Below, piece after piece: positions 34,175 to 46,264 of a DNA stretch of 64,000 nt. Numbering within the stretch: position 1 is the stretch's first letter; each line of letters opens with the position of its first letter. The position numbers and the translations under genes were made by a program. The DNA is from Kingdonia uniflora (lineage: Eukaryota; Streptophyta; Magnoliopsida; Ranunculales; Circaeasteraceae): contig JACGCM010001659.1 in assembly GCA_014058105.1 (NCBI GenBank), positions 4,774,001 through 4,838,000 of the forward strand, read 5' to 3'. The notes under the pieces were generated by a model. That model ran no database searches. It was given only the letters and a program-made list of their open reading frames with translations, and had not been told where the DNA came from.

Positions 34175-34791
34175 TGTAATGGCCTAATTCTGTAAGCTCG
34201 AAGTGGCTTAGAATTAGCTCCTATACCAATGTACCTATGACAAAAATCTAATATAACGTAAGGAATGACACAGGTGATTCAGCGTGGAAAACCTTTGAAT
34301 AGGTAAAAACCACGACCTCGAGTTGAGGGTTTTTGCAATAGTGATTTTTATTGCTTGAGGATGATAACTTATTACAAGCGATCTCTTAACTTAGAAATGC
34401 TTGATCTTGTGAATAAGAACTTTGAGGTTAAAGAATCTTAGAAAAATGTGGTTTTCTTGGTAATTTCTCAAATATTTTTCTGGTCCTTGTCTATTCTAGA
34501 ACTTCTTCTTTATATAGGCCTTCTCCACAGTTCTTCGTTGTACTAAAGCACGTTCTCCGAACAATTTGGTTAGTGGTAGTTGACTGAGTAACTATTGAGT
34601 TCATGAGAGACAGGTAGCTTTGACTTGTTATGGTTTTTATGTTTGAGCTTGAACCACGTTCTTCATCAGTTCGTGGAGTAGGTGGTAAGGTTGACTGCGG
34701 AAGTCATGTGGAGAACGCGTGAGCCTGATATGGAGGTAGTTCGAACTGGAGATAGCTCGATTTGGGTAAGGTCGAGGGTTAGGCCCCTACA
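34175..34791 (-). repeat. Element A 5' LTR (617 bp)
   Basis: Plus-strand ends are TGTAATGG and CCCCTACA. A TATA box reading CTATATAAAG on the minus strand lies at 34507-34518. It is followed on the right by CTCTC, the target duplication matching 8739-8743. Confidence 0.92.
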
Positions 34792-34796
34792 CTCTC

Positions 34797-35010
34797 TAAC
34801 TCAAAATATGTAATCCCATCTATATATACATCATCTCTTTAAAATTGTCACAAGAGGTCATGGAGAATACCTATTCATGGACTCCATACAAATGTGTTTG
34901 CATAGTATATTATCTTATTTTTGTTCAAGATACCTAGTAAAAACCCCTAGTCGAGCCCATTACCATGGTGTAAGAGCTCGGCCTCCCCTCTACAAGATTA
35001 AGCCCCTACA
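34797..35010 (+). repeat. Right part of element D's 5' LTR
   Basis: It begins just after element A's target duplication and ends AAGCCCCTACA at 35010, directly before a primer-site-like sequence. Joined to 8243-8743 it would form one LTR of at most about 700 bp. Confidence 0.6.
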
Positions 35011-35028
35011 TTTTGCACCGTCTTGCCA
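35011..35028 (+). promoter_or_regulatory. Element D primer-binding site
   Basis: TTTTGCACCGTCTTGCC resembles the TTTGGCGCCGTCTGTGG primer sites of A, B and C, but on the plus strand. It fixes D's orientation. Confidence 0.6.
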
Positions 35029-35076
35029 TACCCTTCCTTCACTTCTACCCTTTTTCCCCAATATAGCCAACCGCTA

Positions 35077-36446
35077 ATGGCCCCCACCCTCCGTTTTACC
35101 TCAGCCATAGTCCGCACCCCCATCGACGAAATCTTTGCTCAGTTGGCCCTAAAAAGCAAATAGTTCACTCAATCGGAAGAATGTCACACAAACCAGGAAC
35201 TAGAAACCAAATGACAACGCCATGTTGAAGACACTGGCAGACATCATCGAGCCTTCGACCAACTGCGCCACTCGGTTTGGGGACTACAGCGGGCACAAAT
35301 TCAGGATGCCTATGTTCGCTCCTGAGCCCCGATACCTTCGCGTATATCAGACCACGCGCGGTTAGGCCCTCTCCCTCAAACTGAGGCACCACCAGTTCAC
35401 CTCAACGCTGAAGCTACCCCTACCCGAAGGTTCGATACACCTAGGTGTTCCCATTTTGGAAGATTCAAACAATTTTACACTCCGAACGTCCCAATACCCT
35501 ATTCGATGCCCCACCTAGGAATTGTACGGAGAACGCAGTGCTGAACATACCCCCGACCCGTGACCCTATCAAACACGACCACATCATTCCCCCCCCCCCG
35601 AGCAACGTACCTCATTCAACAGGAGCTCGGCCAACAAATCAAAGCCACCATCCGCATCAGTTCCAGTCCAATCCCAAACTCTTGGAGTCGACTTAACAAT
35701 CCCCTTTGCCCAAAGCTTCTTGCCATCGAAGTGCTTATAAACTTCCATACCCTAAAAATTTATAAGTACCGAAACACTGGCCTACAATCCCACATCCTTG
35801 AGTTCGTTAAGCCTTCATTCATCGGCCGACCACATTCTCTGTTGAATGTCTCCTACTAGCCTTACCAGCAGCCCCCTCGAGTGGTACCATAACCTACCTA
35901 ATGGGTCAATTTGAAGCTTCGAGGAACTGTCCATTTTGTTCATATATCACTTTACCTTTAATAATGATCATGAAGTCAGAGTCGACGCCCTTTTCAACTT
36001 TCAAAAGACATCGACCGAAACACTCCAAACCTTTACAAAACATGTTTTAGATGAATCACACAAAGTTAAGAACCTCAACTGTGCAAACGCCGTTCTAGCC
36101 TACTCAAATGCCCTACCATACCGCAGTCGAGTCAAGGAGAATATTATCCTCCAGAAACCATAAACCCTCGAGAAAATGTTGTCCAAGGTCAATGGCTACA
36201 TCGACCTCGAATGTCTCTACGAAAGCAATTGTTAGGGATAACCCCAAACCCCAATCACAACATACCAGGACAGTCTAGTCCTACCATGGTTGCCCCCGTC
36301 TATACCAAAACTGAGAATCGTAAGCACGGCTACCTAGAAGCTCAATCTAATCGACCTCGTAAGAAATGACCAATGCCCGTCCTCCCCAAACACAATATCC
36401 TTATTAGCATTCTCCAACCTGTCATTCAAGCCGACCCTATTTGGCG
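35077..36446 (+). pseudogene. Element D gag, 5' part, cut by element C
   Basis: ATG at 35077 starts MAPTLRFTSAIVRTPIDEIF. The translation then passes through several stops with recognisable gag texture: a charged helix at 35100-35290, a Pro/Gln-rich part at 35560-35680, and a capsid-like start (INFHTLKIYKYRNTGLQSHI) at about 35740-35800. The frame 35936-36163 and a basic Asn/Arg-rich end follow. The sequence is broken at 36447-36451 by C's target duplication and continues at 51515. Confidence 0.65.
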
Positions 36447-36451
36447 TACCC

Positions 36452-37057
36452 TATAATGGCCTAATTCTGTAAGCTCGAGTTGGCTTGGAATTAGCTCTTG
36501 CACTAATGTTCCTGTGACAAAAACTAATATGAAATAAGAAATGACAGAGATGATTTAGCGTGGAAAACCTCTTAATAGGTAAAAGACCACGACCTCGAGT
36601 TGAGTGTTATTGTAATAGTGACTTTTATTGCTTAAGGCTGATATCTTATTACAAGTGATCTCTCAACTTATAAATACTTGATCTTGTAAATAAGAAGTTC
36701 TGATGTTTTGAGAATCAAGAAAATGTAGTTTTCTTGGTGGTTTCTCATATATTTTTTTGGTCCCTGTCTCATCTAAAACTTTTTCTTTATATAGGCCTTC
36801 TCTGCAGTTCTTCATCATGATCTCCGAATAATATAGGTAGTGGCGGTTGACTGAGTAACTATTGAGTTTGTAAGAGACAAGCGTCTTTGACTTGTTTTTG
36901 CCTTTTTGTTTGAGCTCGACCCACATTCTTTATCAGTTCGTGGAGTAGGTGTCGATGTCGATTGTTGATATCACGTGTAGAATGCGTGAGTTTGACATGG
37001 AGGTATTTCGAGCTAGAATAGCTCGATTTGGGTTAGATCGAGGAATAGGCCCCTACA
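36452..37057 (-). repeat. Element C 3' LTR (606 bp)
   Basis: Plus-strand start TATAATGGCC (G to A change of the usual TGTAATGG) and end CCCCTACA. It is followed by ATCACCCTCTCGC, whose complement GCGAGAGGGTGAT is the polypurine tract at 37058-37070. Confidence 0.88.
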
Positions 37058-37320
37058 ATCACCCTCTCGCAACAAAATTTGCAAGTGGTTTTTGTTGAGA
37101 AAGAATATGTGGGTATATGGGCATTTGATTTGGAAGTTTAAAAATGAATGAAGTAATAATGTGGATTTGACTGCATAGAAAATGCGCGTGTTATGGGGGG
37201 GCGTTTGGCATTGAATGTTGATGGGAATACTGATGTATGCGACAGTTAAAGTTTTGAGAGTTTCGTCTACATTGAATGATGATGCTTGGGGAAACATACA
37301 TGTACAGTAAATATTGGGGT

Positions 37321-37330
37321 TATATAAATA
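37321..37330 (+). promoter_or_regulatory. TATA box upstream of antisense ORF 1 in element C
   Basis: TATATAAATA followed by GTACCTGTACCGAGG, the same block as at 9608 in A. Confidence 0.6.
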
Positions 37331-37396
37331 GTACCTGTACCGAGGATTGTAACAAAATGCACTTGTTTGTTGTTAACTTCTCTGAAAGTTTAGATG

Positions 37397-37699
37397 ATGG
37401 TAAATACCTGGGGAATGGCTCATGAAGAGAGGATTGATGTTAAAATACAGAAGTTGAAAATGAGATACTTCGATGATCAATCTTTGGAGATGCCTACCCC
37501 CATTCCTGTTCCACCGACATATTAAGGTATGTCGGAAGAAGAAGTGGCTGAAGTTGAGGAAGATTTTCATTCTATGTGGAGATTTCACCACGTTGTCTTA
37601 ATAGGCGAGCAACGTTGGATTTGTCCCAGCATCCTTGCGGAAGACAAGGTTTGGGAGTCAGATACGGGGATGGGCATAACTGCGGGGCAGTTGCGCTGA
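37397..37699 (+). pseudogene. Antisense ORF 1 of element C, homologue of 9675-9971
   Basis: It starts at an ATG 70 bp beyond the TATA box and is about 100 codons long. Blocks shared with A are ERIDVKIQKLK, PTPIPVPPTY, GMSEEEVAEVEEDF, HHVVLIGEQRW and GITAGQL. One in-frame TAA stands where A has CAA (QGMSEDE in A). A's own stop lies elsewhere, so the two copies decayed independently from an open ancestor. No known family. Confidence 0.6.
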
Positions 37700-38837
37700 T
37701 GCCTTGTGTAGGATTGGATTCTAAGGTCGGGCCCTTTTCATTTCTACCAACTCTGTAGAGGTGGTGGTTATAGAGGAGGAGACGGTGGTAGTGGAGAAGG
37801 GAGATAAAGAATGGAAGTTTGCTTCTGCACTTCTATCATTTTTCAGTGCTAAGAAGACCTTCTGATTGAAGTATTTGTTTAAGCACTGAGTCATCAGTTT
37901 TTATGCCCAAACTTCCTCCAAACCCAATTTCTGGTCAGAGTAAGATGGTATGAAGGATGAAGGACGTATGGTAACTTCCAATCCATGTTTTGTATCAGAG
38001 GATTCTTAGAGTAAAACATCACTGAAGTTGGATGAACTAAAGGATTTGATGTTTTGGAGTGGCTGAAAGACTTATTATCTGTAAAGCTCTTGAAAAACTT
38101 ATTATCTATAAAGTACCTGATTTCGAAGTACTTGAAAGACTTGGTATTTGTAAAATACCTAAAAGATTTATTATCTGCAAAGTACATATAATTTATATTG
38201 GAGCTTAATAAAACTTGTTTATTCAAACTCTGTGTTATTATAGAATAAAATAACTTTAAAAATTGAGCTATGAATGATTCGAAGATGTACGAATATAGGA
38301 TGAAATGTTATGTATTAGATTAGAACTTACAATCTGTTTACAAAAATTGAGTTGTAAAAATATGTTTGTAACATGAAATATGTGTAAGGAATGATCGAAC
38401 TGAGTGACTAAGATTTGTGGGAGAAAAAAAATTGTAGAAGTTTTAGGATGGAAAATTTGAGCTCAGAGAGGTCATTATGGAATACTAGATTTGGAAAGAA
38501 CGAGCTCGATATGGAATTAGTCGAAATGACAGAGGTCGATAGGGAGAGATATGTTCAAATAACTTTTCTCAAGATACTAGGGTTTTTGTTATAAAAAAAA
38601 GAAGATAATATTACGAACTGTGGGGGATTCGCAACAAAAATATATAAATGGGGGAAATGAGTTTTAAATAGGTAGAAAAGAATAGAAATGGTGTGGACTC
38701 GATCTGAGAAAATTCATTTTGCCGCTGAGGGGCGTTTGGCGATAAAGATAGCTGAAGTGCGGGAGTGAATTTTTGGCTTGTTGGACAATGATGTTGAATT
38801 GCCAGTGAGGGAGTGCTAATTTGAAGGTTTAGATTGA

Positions 38838-39041
38838 ATGGGTAGGGAACGTGAGTACGAACGTCATTTTTATGAGGAGTTGTTTCAGGAAGTGATGGTA
38901 GAGCCTGCAGCGCGAAAAGATGTAGTGAGACTGATTGCTGAAAAAGATATTGAATTGGAAGATGTGAGGATTGCTGGAGCTGAACTGAACGAATGTGGTT
39001 TCCCAGGACATCAGGGGTGTTTTAGGTATAATTACATGTGA
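38838..39041 (+). pseudogene. Antisense ORF 2 of element C, homologue of 10922-11122
   Basis: The open frame contains GREREYERHFYEELFQEV, VRLIAEKDIELEDVRIAGAEL and a short tail. Upstream, 38700-38837 is homologous to the start of A's ORF but has stops. The protein is highly charged and predicted helical. No family is recognised. Confidence 0.5.
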
Positions 39042-39565
39042 GGGGGTAAATTGTGATGAGAGTGTGATGATAATGAAGTTAATGTAAATAGGGGCAGTAT
39101 GTATGTAATTATATGAGTTTGAATAATTGCCAATGAAATAAAATGAGAATGAAGTTTCAATCTGTCCTGTATTGTTGTAAATGTTGCTTGTGACTATTGT
39201 GAAAAATGAATTTGAATATTTTTGAAATTGTTAGAACTTTGGATATGCCGTCAGTACTTCTATAAGTAGAGGAAGCAAAAATGGAAGAAAGCAGGAAGCT
39301 TTTGATTTTATCTTTTGTGCAGAAAGCAGGGAAGTTCGATTATGTGCAAGTGCTGAATCATCATGAGTGTTGGGAGGTCAAAGGGATATTTGGAAAGGAG
39401 GAATGAAAATAGATTAAAATATAAGGCAAAGGGTAATGATGGGAAAACATTTTTATCAATAAGGTAGAAAACGTCTGACATTGATTGTGGAGAAGATGCC
39501 TCGGTATTAAAATTGAGGACGTCTCGTGCGAGGCTCCATAACTGCTAGCAATTAGAGGGAGAGAA

Positions 39566-39573
39566 TATAAATA
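39566..39573 (+). promoter_or_regulatory. TATA box for the main antisense gene of element C
   Basis: TATAAATA in the same context as 11677-11684 in A, about 480 bp upstream of the ATG at 40046. Confidence 0.6.
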
Positions 39574-40045
39574 ATGCTTCATCTTTGCCACTCAAATGTT
39601 TCTCAACTTCTGAAAACATGAAGAGCTATGAGAAAAGAAAAAGGAAAAGTAGCAGGGAATCTCGTAAAACATTAAGCGAGAATGATCAACAGTCAAAGTG
39701 AGAAAGAGTTACAGAGACTGAGTCATGAAGGTGGTTATACAGCAGCGTTGTGAGGAAAGGATTTGGCACTGCGTCAGATTCACAATCTGACATAGAAGGT
39801 TAGTAGAGGATTTGTGATATTTTGAATGTGTTGTTTTTGAAAACCATTTTTTGTGGTAGGCAAATCAAAAAATTACCATTTACAGCAATCTATAAAAACA
39901 TGTTTGATATATGATATATGAAAGATATATGTATGTGGGTGATGTATATGTAAAAGATAATGATGGATACCTGGCTCTGTATGTAGGTCGATCGTGAGGA
40001 GTGTTGGTGTAGGATCAAACTCTTATCAATAGATTTGTAGTTGAT

Positions 40046-43000
40046 ATGGAGACTTCACTTGTCAATGAGGCTTCGACCTCTGGTCTATTGGTTGAGTCCA
40101 AAATTATAATGTCTAATAGGGAAGAAGGAGGGGTTATTCAATTTCTATATTTCCCTGGAAAATTGGTGACCTCTCCTCCGAATTCTGATGCGTCCAAAGA
40201 GTTCCGTAAAGCCAAGGCTGATTTGGAGGAGGAGAAATGGGATAGGGGTTTAGATGAATCGATCTCTCTAGAGTACTTTGATGGGAACGTCCAGGTTAAC
40301 ATGGCGGAAGGCTTTCTGTGTTACCTGTCTCAGTTGGAGTACGGGATGAGTCTCCCCTTAGCAATTTTGTAAAAGGATTATTAACTGCATCGGGGCATGT
40401 CCTGTTCAGTTGAATGGGAACATGTGGGAGGTGATAAACGTTTGTGAATTTCTGAATAAGTTGCGGGAGGAGGATGAGATTGAGAGGAAGATATCTCCTG
40501 AGGATGTCTTGCAGTTTTATGGGGTAAAAAACTTTTCCGCAAGTGGGGGGCATATTTTTTTATGAGTTTGACTCGGCCTCATTTCTTCGATCTGAACTCA
40601 GCAGGTCGACCATGGAATGATAATATGATATGGGTGAAGGGTCATTGTCTTCAGAGAGATGATGAAGAACCCATAGAACTTCTGTGTAGAACTGTAAAAT
40701 AAAGTAAGTATAGCAACGTATAATGTATACGATTGATATGTTAAAATTATATGTTACTCTGCTAATGATAATATGTTATTGACAGGTCCTCAATCTAAGG
40801 TGACGAGGAAGGTGTCTCTGTTGGATACTGCTGCTCAGGAAGGGACCGATCTCGAACCCGTGCTGAAAGAACTCGGCATTAGTAGAAAGAAATGTGCTAA
40901 CATTCGATCCAAGAAAGTTCAAAAGTCTCAAACAATGAGGCTAATAACAGGCGTTGATGGAAACAAGAAGAGGGGAACTGATGGGGAGAGGCGAGTGAAC
41001 TTGCCCAAGGCCGCTAGAGTGGACTTCGCAGGTGTGCCGGAATCCACTACATCGAGCAAGATAGCTCAGGCATTTCCAAAAAAGAAGATGTGGAAGCGTA
41101 GTTCGACCTCTGGAACTACAGGAAGTGGTGAAGTCGAAGGAGGGGTGAAAAAGGGGAGGGTTTAGTCTCCTGCACTGATAGGGGCGAAGGTTGTAGAGGA
41201 TTAACCTATTATAGATGATGAGCTGAAAGAGGTGGTAGAAAGGGCGAGGCTTGAAGCTCTCAATGGGAGGAGAAGATGAACAAAATGGTAAGTTCATTTG
41301 TTTGAATATGTGATGACTTTTGTACGGAGATTCGAGCTAACAATGAGGCCGATGTTATTTGTTTTTATAGGCTGCTCGTTTGATGAAGGGGATATGCCTT
41401 GTAGGCTACTCATTTTTTTGAATATGTGATGACTTTTGTATGGAGATTTGAGCTAATAATGAGGTCGATGTTACTAGTTTGTGTAGGCTACTCATTTGAT
41501 GAAGGGGATATGCCTTGGGGTCAAGGAGGAGAAAGCTGAGCTAAGGAAGGGGAAGGTCGAGCTTGAGAAGAAGGTAGCTCGGCTGAAAGCTAACTTGATT
41601 AAGGAGGGGAGGCGGTTGGAAGCCTTGAAGGCTTCTCAAGAGGTGGAGATTAACGATCTGTCAACAGAAGTGAGAAGGAATATAGAGGAGGTGGTAATTG
41701 AGCGCGACAGACTCGGGCGCCACCTTATAACAAAGGGGTATTCTGAAGATGAGCTGAATGTCATTATGGCGGACACCTATGTTGATGAGGAGGAAGATGA
41801 TGAAGTGGAAGATGTTGTTGTCGGAGTTGTGGATAGGTTGGACAGTGTCTTTCCCCAAACGGTGCGAGACAACCAAGGGAATGACAATGAGCATCCAGAG
41901 GGAGAAAATGAGAAGGTAGAGTAGAATGTTGACTTTGTGATTGAATGAATGGTTTGGGAACACTGTAATTTGATGGAATATTATTTGATGGATAGAATTT
42001 TGTAGGCTAAGATGTTCTTGTAAACCTTGTTGTAGGAACGTAGCAAATGTGCCTCATAATAAAAGATTAAGAAACTGAGCTCGTTAAGGAGAGAGATGCC
42101 TCAACGTCCCTATTGTCTTCACAAGTAGAGCTACAGGTTAGAAAATAGCAAGAAATATTGGACTTGCATGCTTCATTAGTCTGAATCTACAAAGTAAAAA
42201 AGTAGAGTGTAGAGACAGACCAAAAACCTGTTATCAGTTTAGGGCAATGTCATTCAATGGTGTATAGAAAATATCAAAATATTGACAAATTAAAATATAG
42301 AGAATGTGTACCTTAGAATTGGAAGTATGTGTTATTACTCATCTAACTGAGATTGCACTTCAACATTAAGTTTAGAAGTAGTTTCACACAGTAGATGTCA
42401 TAAAATAGAAATTTCGTTAGAAATGACACGTATCTATTGAGTGAATGTTCTGAATCGAACTTGATATATATTGTATTTGTGATGTGTAGGTCGAAGATAA
42501 GATACGCCAATGTAACCAAGAATTTACAAAGAAGTTTGATAGGATGAGAGAGGCGAATGAAGACAAAGACGATCAACATGTAAAGGTACACTTCAAGTTT
42601 GTTGAGGCAACCCAAACTGCGATCGAGATAAAGGATACCGAAATTAGTAAAGGGTAAAAAGAGCTCGCATAGATGAAAGAACATGCAGCGAAGCTCAAAA
42701 TCAATGATGCACTAATTGTAAAGAGTAGGGATACTGACATGGCTTGATATCGTATACAGGCGTTACAAAAATCAGATGAAGGGTTAAGTCATTTTGTGGC
42801 CAGTCTGAAGGACCAATTGATCAGCAAAATGAACGAGTAGGAGCAAACTCGAGCTAATCTAATGAGGACCAGAAACGAGCTAGGGCAATTGAAGAAGAAA
42901 ATGGTCGAGAAAGATAATGAGCTAAACAAAGCTCGAGATGACCTATCTACCTCAGAAGTTGCGGTTGAGCAGTTTACTACAGCCTTACCTATTAAAGATA

Positions 43001-43748
43001 TGGAGTTTTGGATGGTACAACATAAGTGTGATTAGTTGAATGAAAGGGAGGCACAATTGAAGACCGATTTGGTGCAGGGCAATTCTCATGCTAGAAAAGT
43101 CGAGGCTGGAGGGCGCTCGAGGAAGAATAAAAGTGATGTCAAGGTTTCCCTTGTTCAAGGGGATGTAATTAGCCTATCAGCCCGAATAAGAGAGCTGGAT
43201 GGAATTGTAGCTCAAACTCAAGCTCATGTGCAAAAAGGAAATGAGCGGTTAAGGGAGTGCCAAAGTAAGTTGGACGCTGTTCTTTCCACGGAACAAAGGT
43301 TAGAGAGGACTATCAAGGGTAAGGAGATTTTGATCAAGAATCTGGGGAAGATTTGAACAGGGAGCTTGAAGAACTTCGTGCTCAGGTGGTAGATTTAGGG
43401 GCAATTAATCAGGCTGAATCAGTTAAAGCTGACAAGAAGGTGGAAAAGAACATCGTATTCATGGCTCGGATAAATAGTGAAATGGAATGGCAAAAAGAAT
43501 GGTATAATAGGTTGCATAATCACCTTCAGATGGCTAGAACAAATTTTTCCAAAGCGGTCATGCCCGAGGCATTACGCTCTGAATTGATGATTGTGGTAAT
43601 CGCCTATTTTGTAGAGGAGGTAAAAAGGCTTGAGTTAAAGAGAGATACCTTGTACGACTGTATTTACAGAGTTGATATAGATCGAGGAAATTGCATGATC
43701 TCCATGGAAATAGAGTTAGGCTCTCGACCTGTTGAATTGGTAGAATAG
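40046..43748 (+). pseudogene. Element C antisense gene: Transposase_28-like region plus coiled coil
   Basis: ATG 40046 (METSLVNEASTSG) parallels A's MVSSPVNDASTSG. The domain block is FLCYLSQLEYGMSLPLAIL, cut by TAA at 40370. Introns with GT-AG ends at 40704-40785 and 41288-41370 match A's positions. Exon 40786-41163 is basic and Ser-rich. Exon 41496-41924 (EEKAELRKGKVELEKKVARLK ending in an acidic EEEDDEVEDVV tail) is a coiled coil, open here where A has a stop. More coiled coil follows at about 42490-43748, including 43036-43356 and 43353-43748, with stops near 42660, 42838 and 43034. Two independent decayed copies sharing exon layout argue for a real ancestral gene. Confidence 0.68.
41288..41510. 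repeat. Tandem duplication of about 112 bp over intron 2 and the next exon start, element C
   Basis: The block with ATATGTGATGACTTTTGTA and the following GATGAAGGGGATATGCCTT occurs twice, ending at about 41400 and 41515. A has a single copy (13503-13615). Both acceptor sites end in AG, so the transcript could use either. Confidence 0.85.
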
Positions 43749-43905
43749 GGCAGGAATGCTCTGAATGCTCGAGCTTGAGAATTTATGGTTGGTCGTCCTC
43801 CTATTGTAGGGGGAGCGTAGCTGACCTTCCAACAGCAGAAAAGAATCCATTATAGCAGTTGTATATGGAACCTGAAAAAGTATCTGCCACAGACATATTG
43901 AGAGA

Positions 43906-44400
43906 TAAAAGAAAGTTTTACCTTTGTTTTATCTTATATCTGGTAGAGTTCTTTGATTAAAAACTAGTATTACCTTCATTTTGATCACAGAGATGGTAGA
44001 GTCAGTCAAACCAAGTATTATCCGTGTTTTAACCGGTATAATGTCGCAGCCATATTGAGTAAGATGAAAGCTAGTTTTATCTATGCTTTATCTTATGTCT
44101 AGTAGAGTTCCTCGATTGAAAACTAGTATTACCTTTGTTTTAATCTCAGAGTATAGTAGAGTCGGTCAAACCAAGTGTTATCCTTATTTTAATTGGTATA
44201 ATGTCGTAGCCATATTGAGTAAGATGAAAGCTAGCTTTACCTTTGCTTTATCTTATATCTGGTAGAGTTCCTCAATTAAAACTAGTATTACCTTTGTTTT
44301 AATTATAGAGTATAGTAGAGTCGGTCAAACCAAGTGTTATCCTTATTTTAATCGGAATAGAGGTTGATTGAAAGCTAGTATTACCTATTCTTTAATCTAT
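43906..44400. repeat. 160-bp tandem repeat array of element C, about 3 units
   Basis: AAAGCTAG-type blocks start near 43906, 44065 and 44225 (159 and 160 bp apart). Each unit alternates a CTTTGCTTTATCTTAT half and a CTTTGTTTTAATC half. It lies between the end of the antisense gene and the end of pol, as in A. Confidence 0.88.
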
Positions 44401-44599
44401 GATTGTCTACGTAAGTAAAAAGTTGCGTGGGAAAAAACTTGAAAGTTTTCATTGAATAGAAAAGGATGCACATTAGATGGAGATTGAAATCTCACTTTTG
44501 GAATGGAAAAAGCGAAAATTCGAAATGGAGTAGTGAGAGACTTAACGATAGTACCATTTCAGTCGCCTAGTGTATCAAGGATTTGAGATGCGGACTCCC

Positions 44600-45560
44600 T
44601 TTTCTATCATGAGGTAATATGATCCCAGGCCTGCGAGACCTGTGATAAGGAATAAACCCTCCCAATTTTCTACTAGTTTCCCGGCATGAGGCATTTTTCT
44701 ATGTTGAGGGATCTTTCTGAGGACGAGATCGATTTGGAAAGTACGGCTTCTGACTCATCTGTTGTACGAACTCGCTAGCATATGGTGATATCAATCTAGG
44801 TTAGCGATGGCACGTTCCTCAGTCTCATCGATCCAATTGAGACTGCAGGCCAATTCGAACTCATTTTCTTTGTCAGTTAGCCCGTGATCTCTGACGGGAT
44901 GATGGTATTTTGAGGGAATGACAACTTCAGTCCCATAAACAAGGAGGAATGGGGTACAGCTGGTTGATTGACGTGGAGTAGTATGATATGCCCATAAGAT
45001 ATGAGGAAGTTCTCAAACCAGTTCTCTTATTTATATGAGTGAAGCCTTTTCTTCAGTCCATTCACGAGGATTTTGTTGGCAATTTTGGCTTGGCCATTGC
45101 CTTGAAGGTAGTAGGGGTTGGATGGTGAGTGGATGATATTGTGTTTATTGAGGAAAGCAATGTCTTTTTCTCTAACGAATTATGGCCCATTATTAATGTG
45201 AATTAGGTGGGGGCATCCAAACCGAATAATGATGTGTTCCCAGATAAAAGATATGACATCTTCCTCCCTGGTTCGACAGAATGGAACTGCTTTCACCAAT
45301 TTTGTAAAAGAATCTATAGCTAGGTATCGGCGGTTACCCGGAGAATAAGGAAATTCACCAACAAGATCAAGTGCCAATCTTTTGAATAGCCAAAACACCT
45401 TGCTTTCATGTAGCTCAAGTGTAGGGGCGCGTATCATTTGTCCATGTCGTTGACATGTATTATATTTAAGTGAGTATTCTTCTGCTTGTTTGTGCATGCC
45501 CGGCAGAATACTCCTTATGTAATGGCTCTATTTGCAAGTGATTGACCTGTAGCATGGGAG
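44600..45560 (-). pseudogene. Element C integrase
   Basis: The frame 45497-45180 holds YNTCQRHGQ (zinc-binding), VFWLFKRLALDLVGEF, IDSFTKLVKAVPF, VISFIWEHIIIRFGCPHLI and HINNGP. The second catalytic Asp (IRIDN in A) reads HINN here, so it is lost. Downstream, the E block and C-terminal domain are present in other frames to about 44600. Confidence 0.82.
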
Positions 45561-45899
45561 CCACAAGTCCCTTTATGTAAATCGCGGAGCATCTCGTCCG
45601 CTTTCTTTCTAGAAAGGCACTTTAGGTAAGCCCCTGTGACTGAACGACACTATAAAGAACTGCTTTAATTCGTGTAGCGCTTTGAGTTGTCGATCAGTCG
45701 TCGGTGCTCCTTTGGATCTCCTGGAAGGGGTCCTTTACATTTTGTTGTCGATACCGAGATAGACTTGGAAGGGCTTTTTCCAATCGTCGTTTTCCCATTT
45801 ATCACCTCTAGTGTTGATCGTACATACAAAAATGTGATCAATGTTGGGGGTTGAAATTAATTCGATCTGGAGATATTGAGCTTTTGTTCCCAAGACCCT

Positions 45900-46211
45900 G
45901 ACTAAATATGCCAAAGAATCGACATGTCTGTTTTCACCTCAAGGAAGATAATTAAGAGTTTCTTCCGCGGACATTCTCATCCTATCTGCAATGAGGGCTA
46001 CGTATTTAATCATCTTGCCATTCTTCTTGAATTGCCCAAAGTAATGGTGGAGAATGAGTAGTGAATCTGTGAAAACTGAGAGTTCTGGGACACCGAGCTC
46101 AAGTACAAGATCGAGTCCATGAATGAGAGCTTCGTATTCAGTGATATTTTTGGGGACTTCAAAATCAAAGCGGATTGATTTCTCAATTCGGTCGTTGGAA
46201 GGGGAAATCAA
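45900..46211 (-). pseudogene. Element C additional RNase H (aRNH)
   Basis: Open frame 46211-45939: RFDFEVPKNITEYEALIHGL, LVLELGVPELSVFTDSLLIL and KYVALIADRMR. The E and second D blocks are intact. The first D (DGS) block lies upstream in another frame. Confidence 0.83.
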
Positions 46212-46264
46212 TACGATGCTAATTCTGGACCCTCAGGTCCTACTGATCCATCTGTAAGAAGTCT

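Larger units (their letters stand above)
8744..34791 (-). mobile_element. Element A: Tat-lineage Ty3/Gypsy retrotransposon with element B inside
   Basis: Two related LTRs (8744-9346 and 34175-34791) flank it, and perfect CTCTC target duplications lie outside at 8739-8743 and 34792-34796. The polypurine tract lies beside the left LTR and the primer site beside the right LTR, so the element reads on the minus strand. Removing B and one copy of its target duplication leaves about 14.4 kb. Gag and pol run from 34097 down to about 28600. An antisense gene set occupies 9608-16000 on the plus strand. RT motifs and the extra RNase H place it in the Tat lineage. Confidence 0.9.

Noticed and set aside
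8744..34791. A single 26-kb giant retrotransposon
   Set aside because: A complete second element with its own LTRs and ATTAC duplication lies inside it. Without it the length is about 14.4 kb, equal to C.
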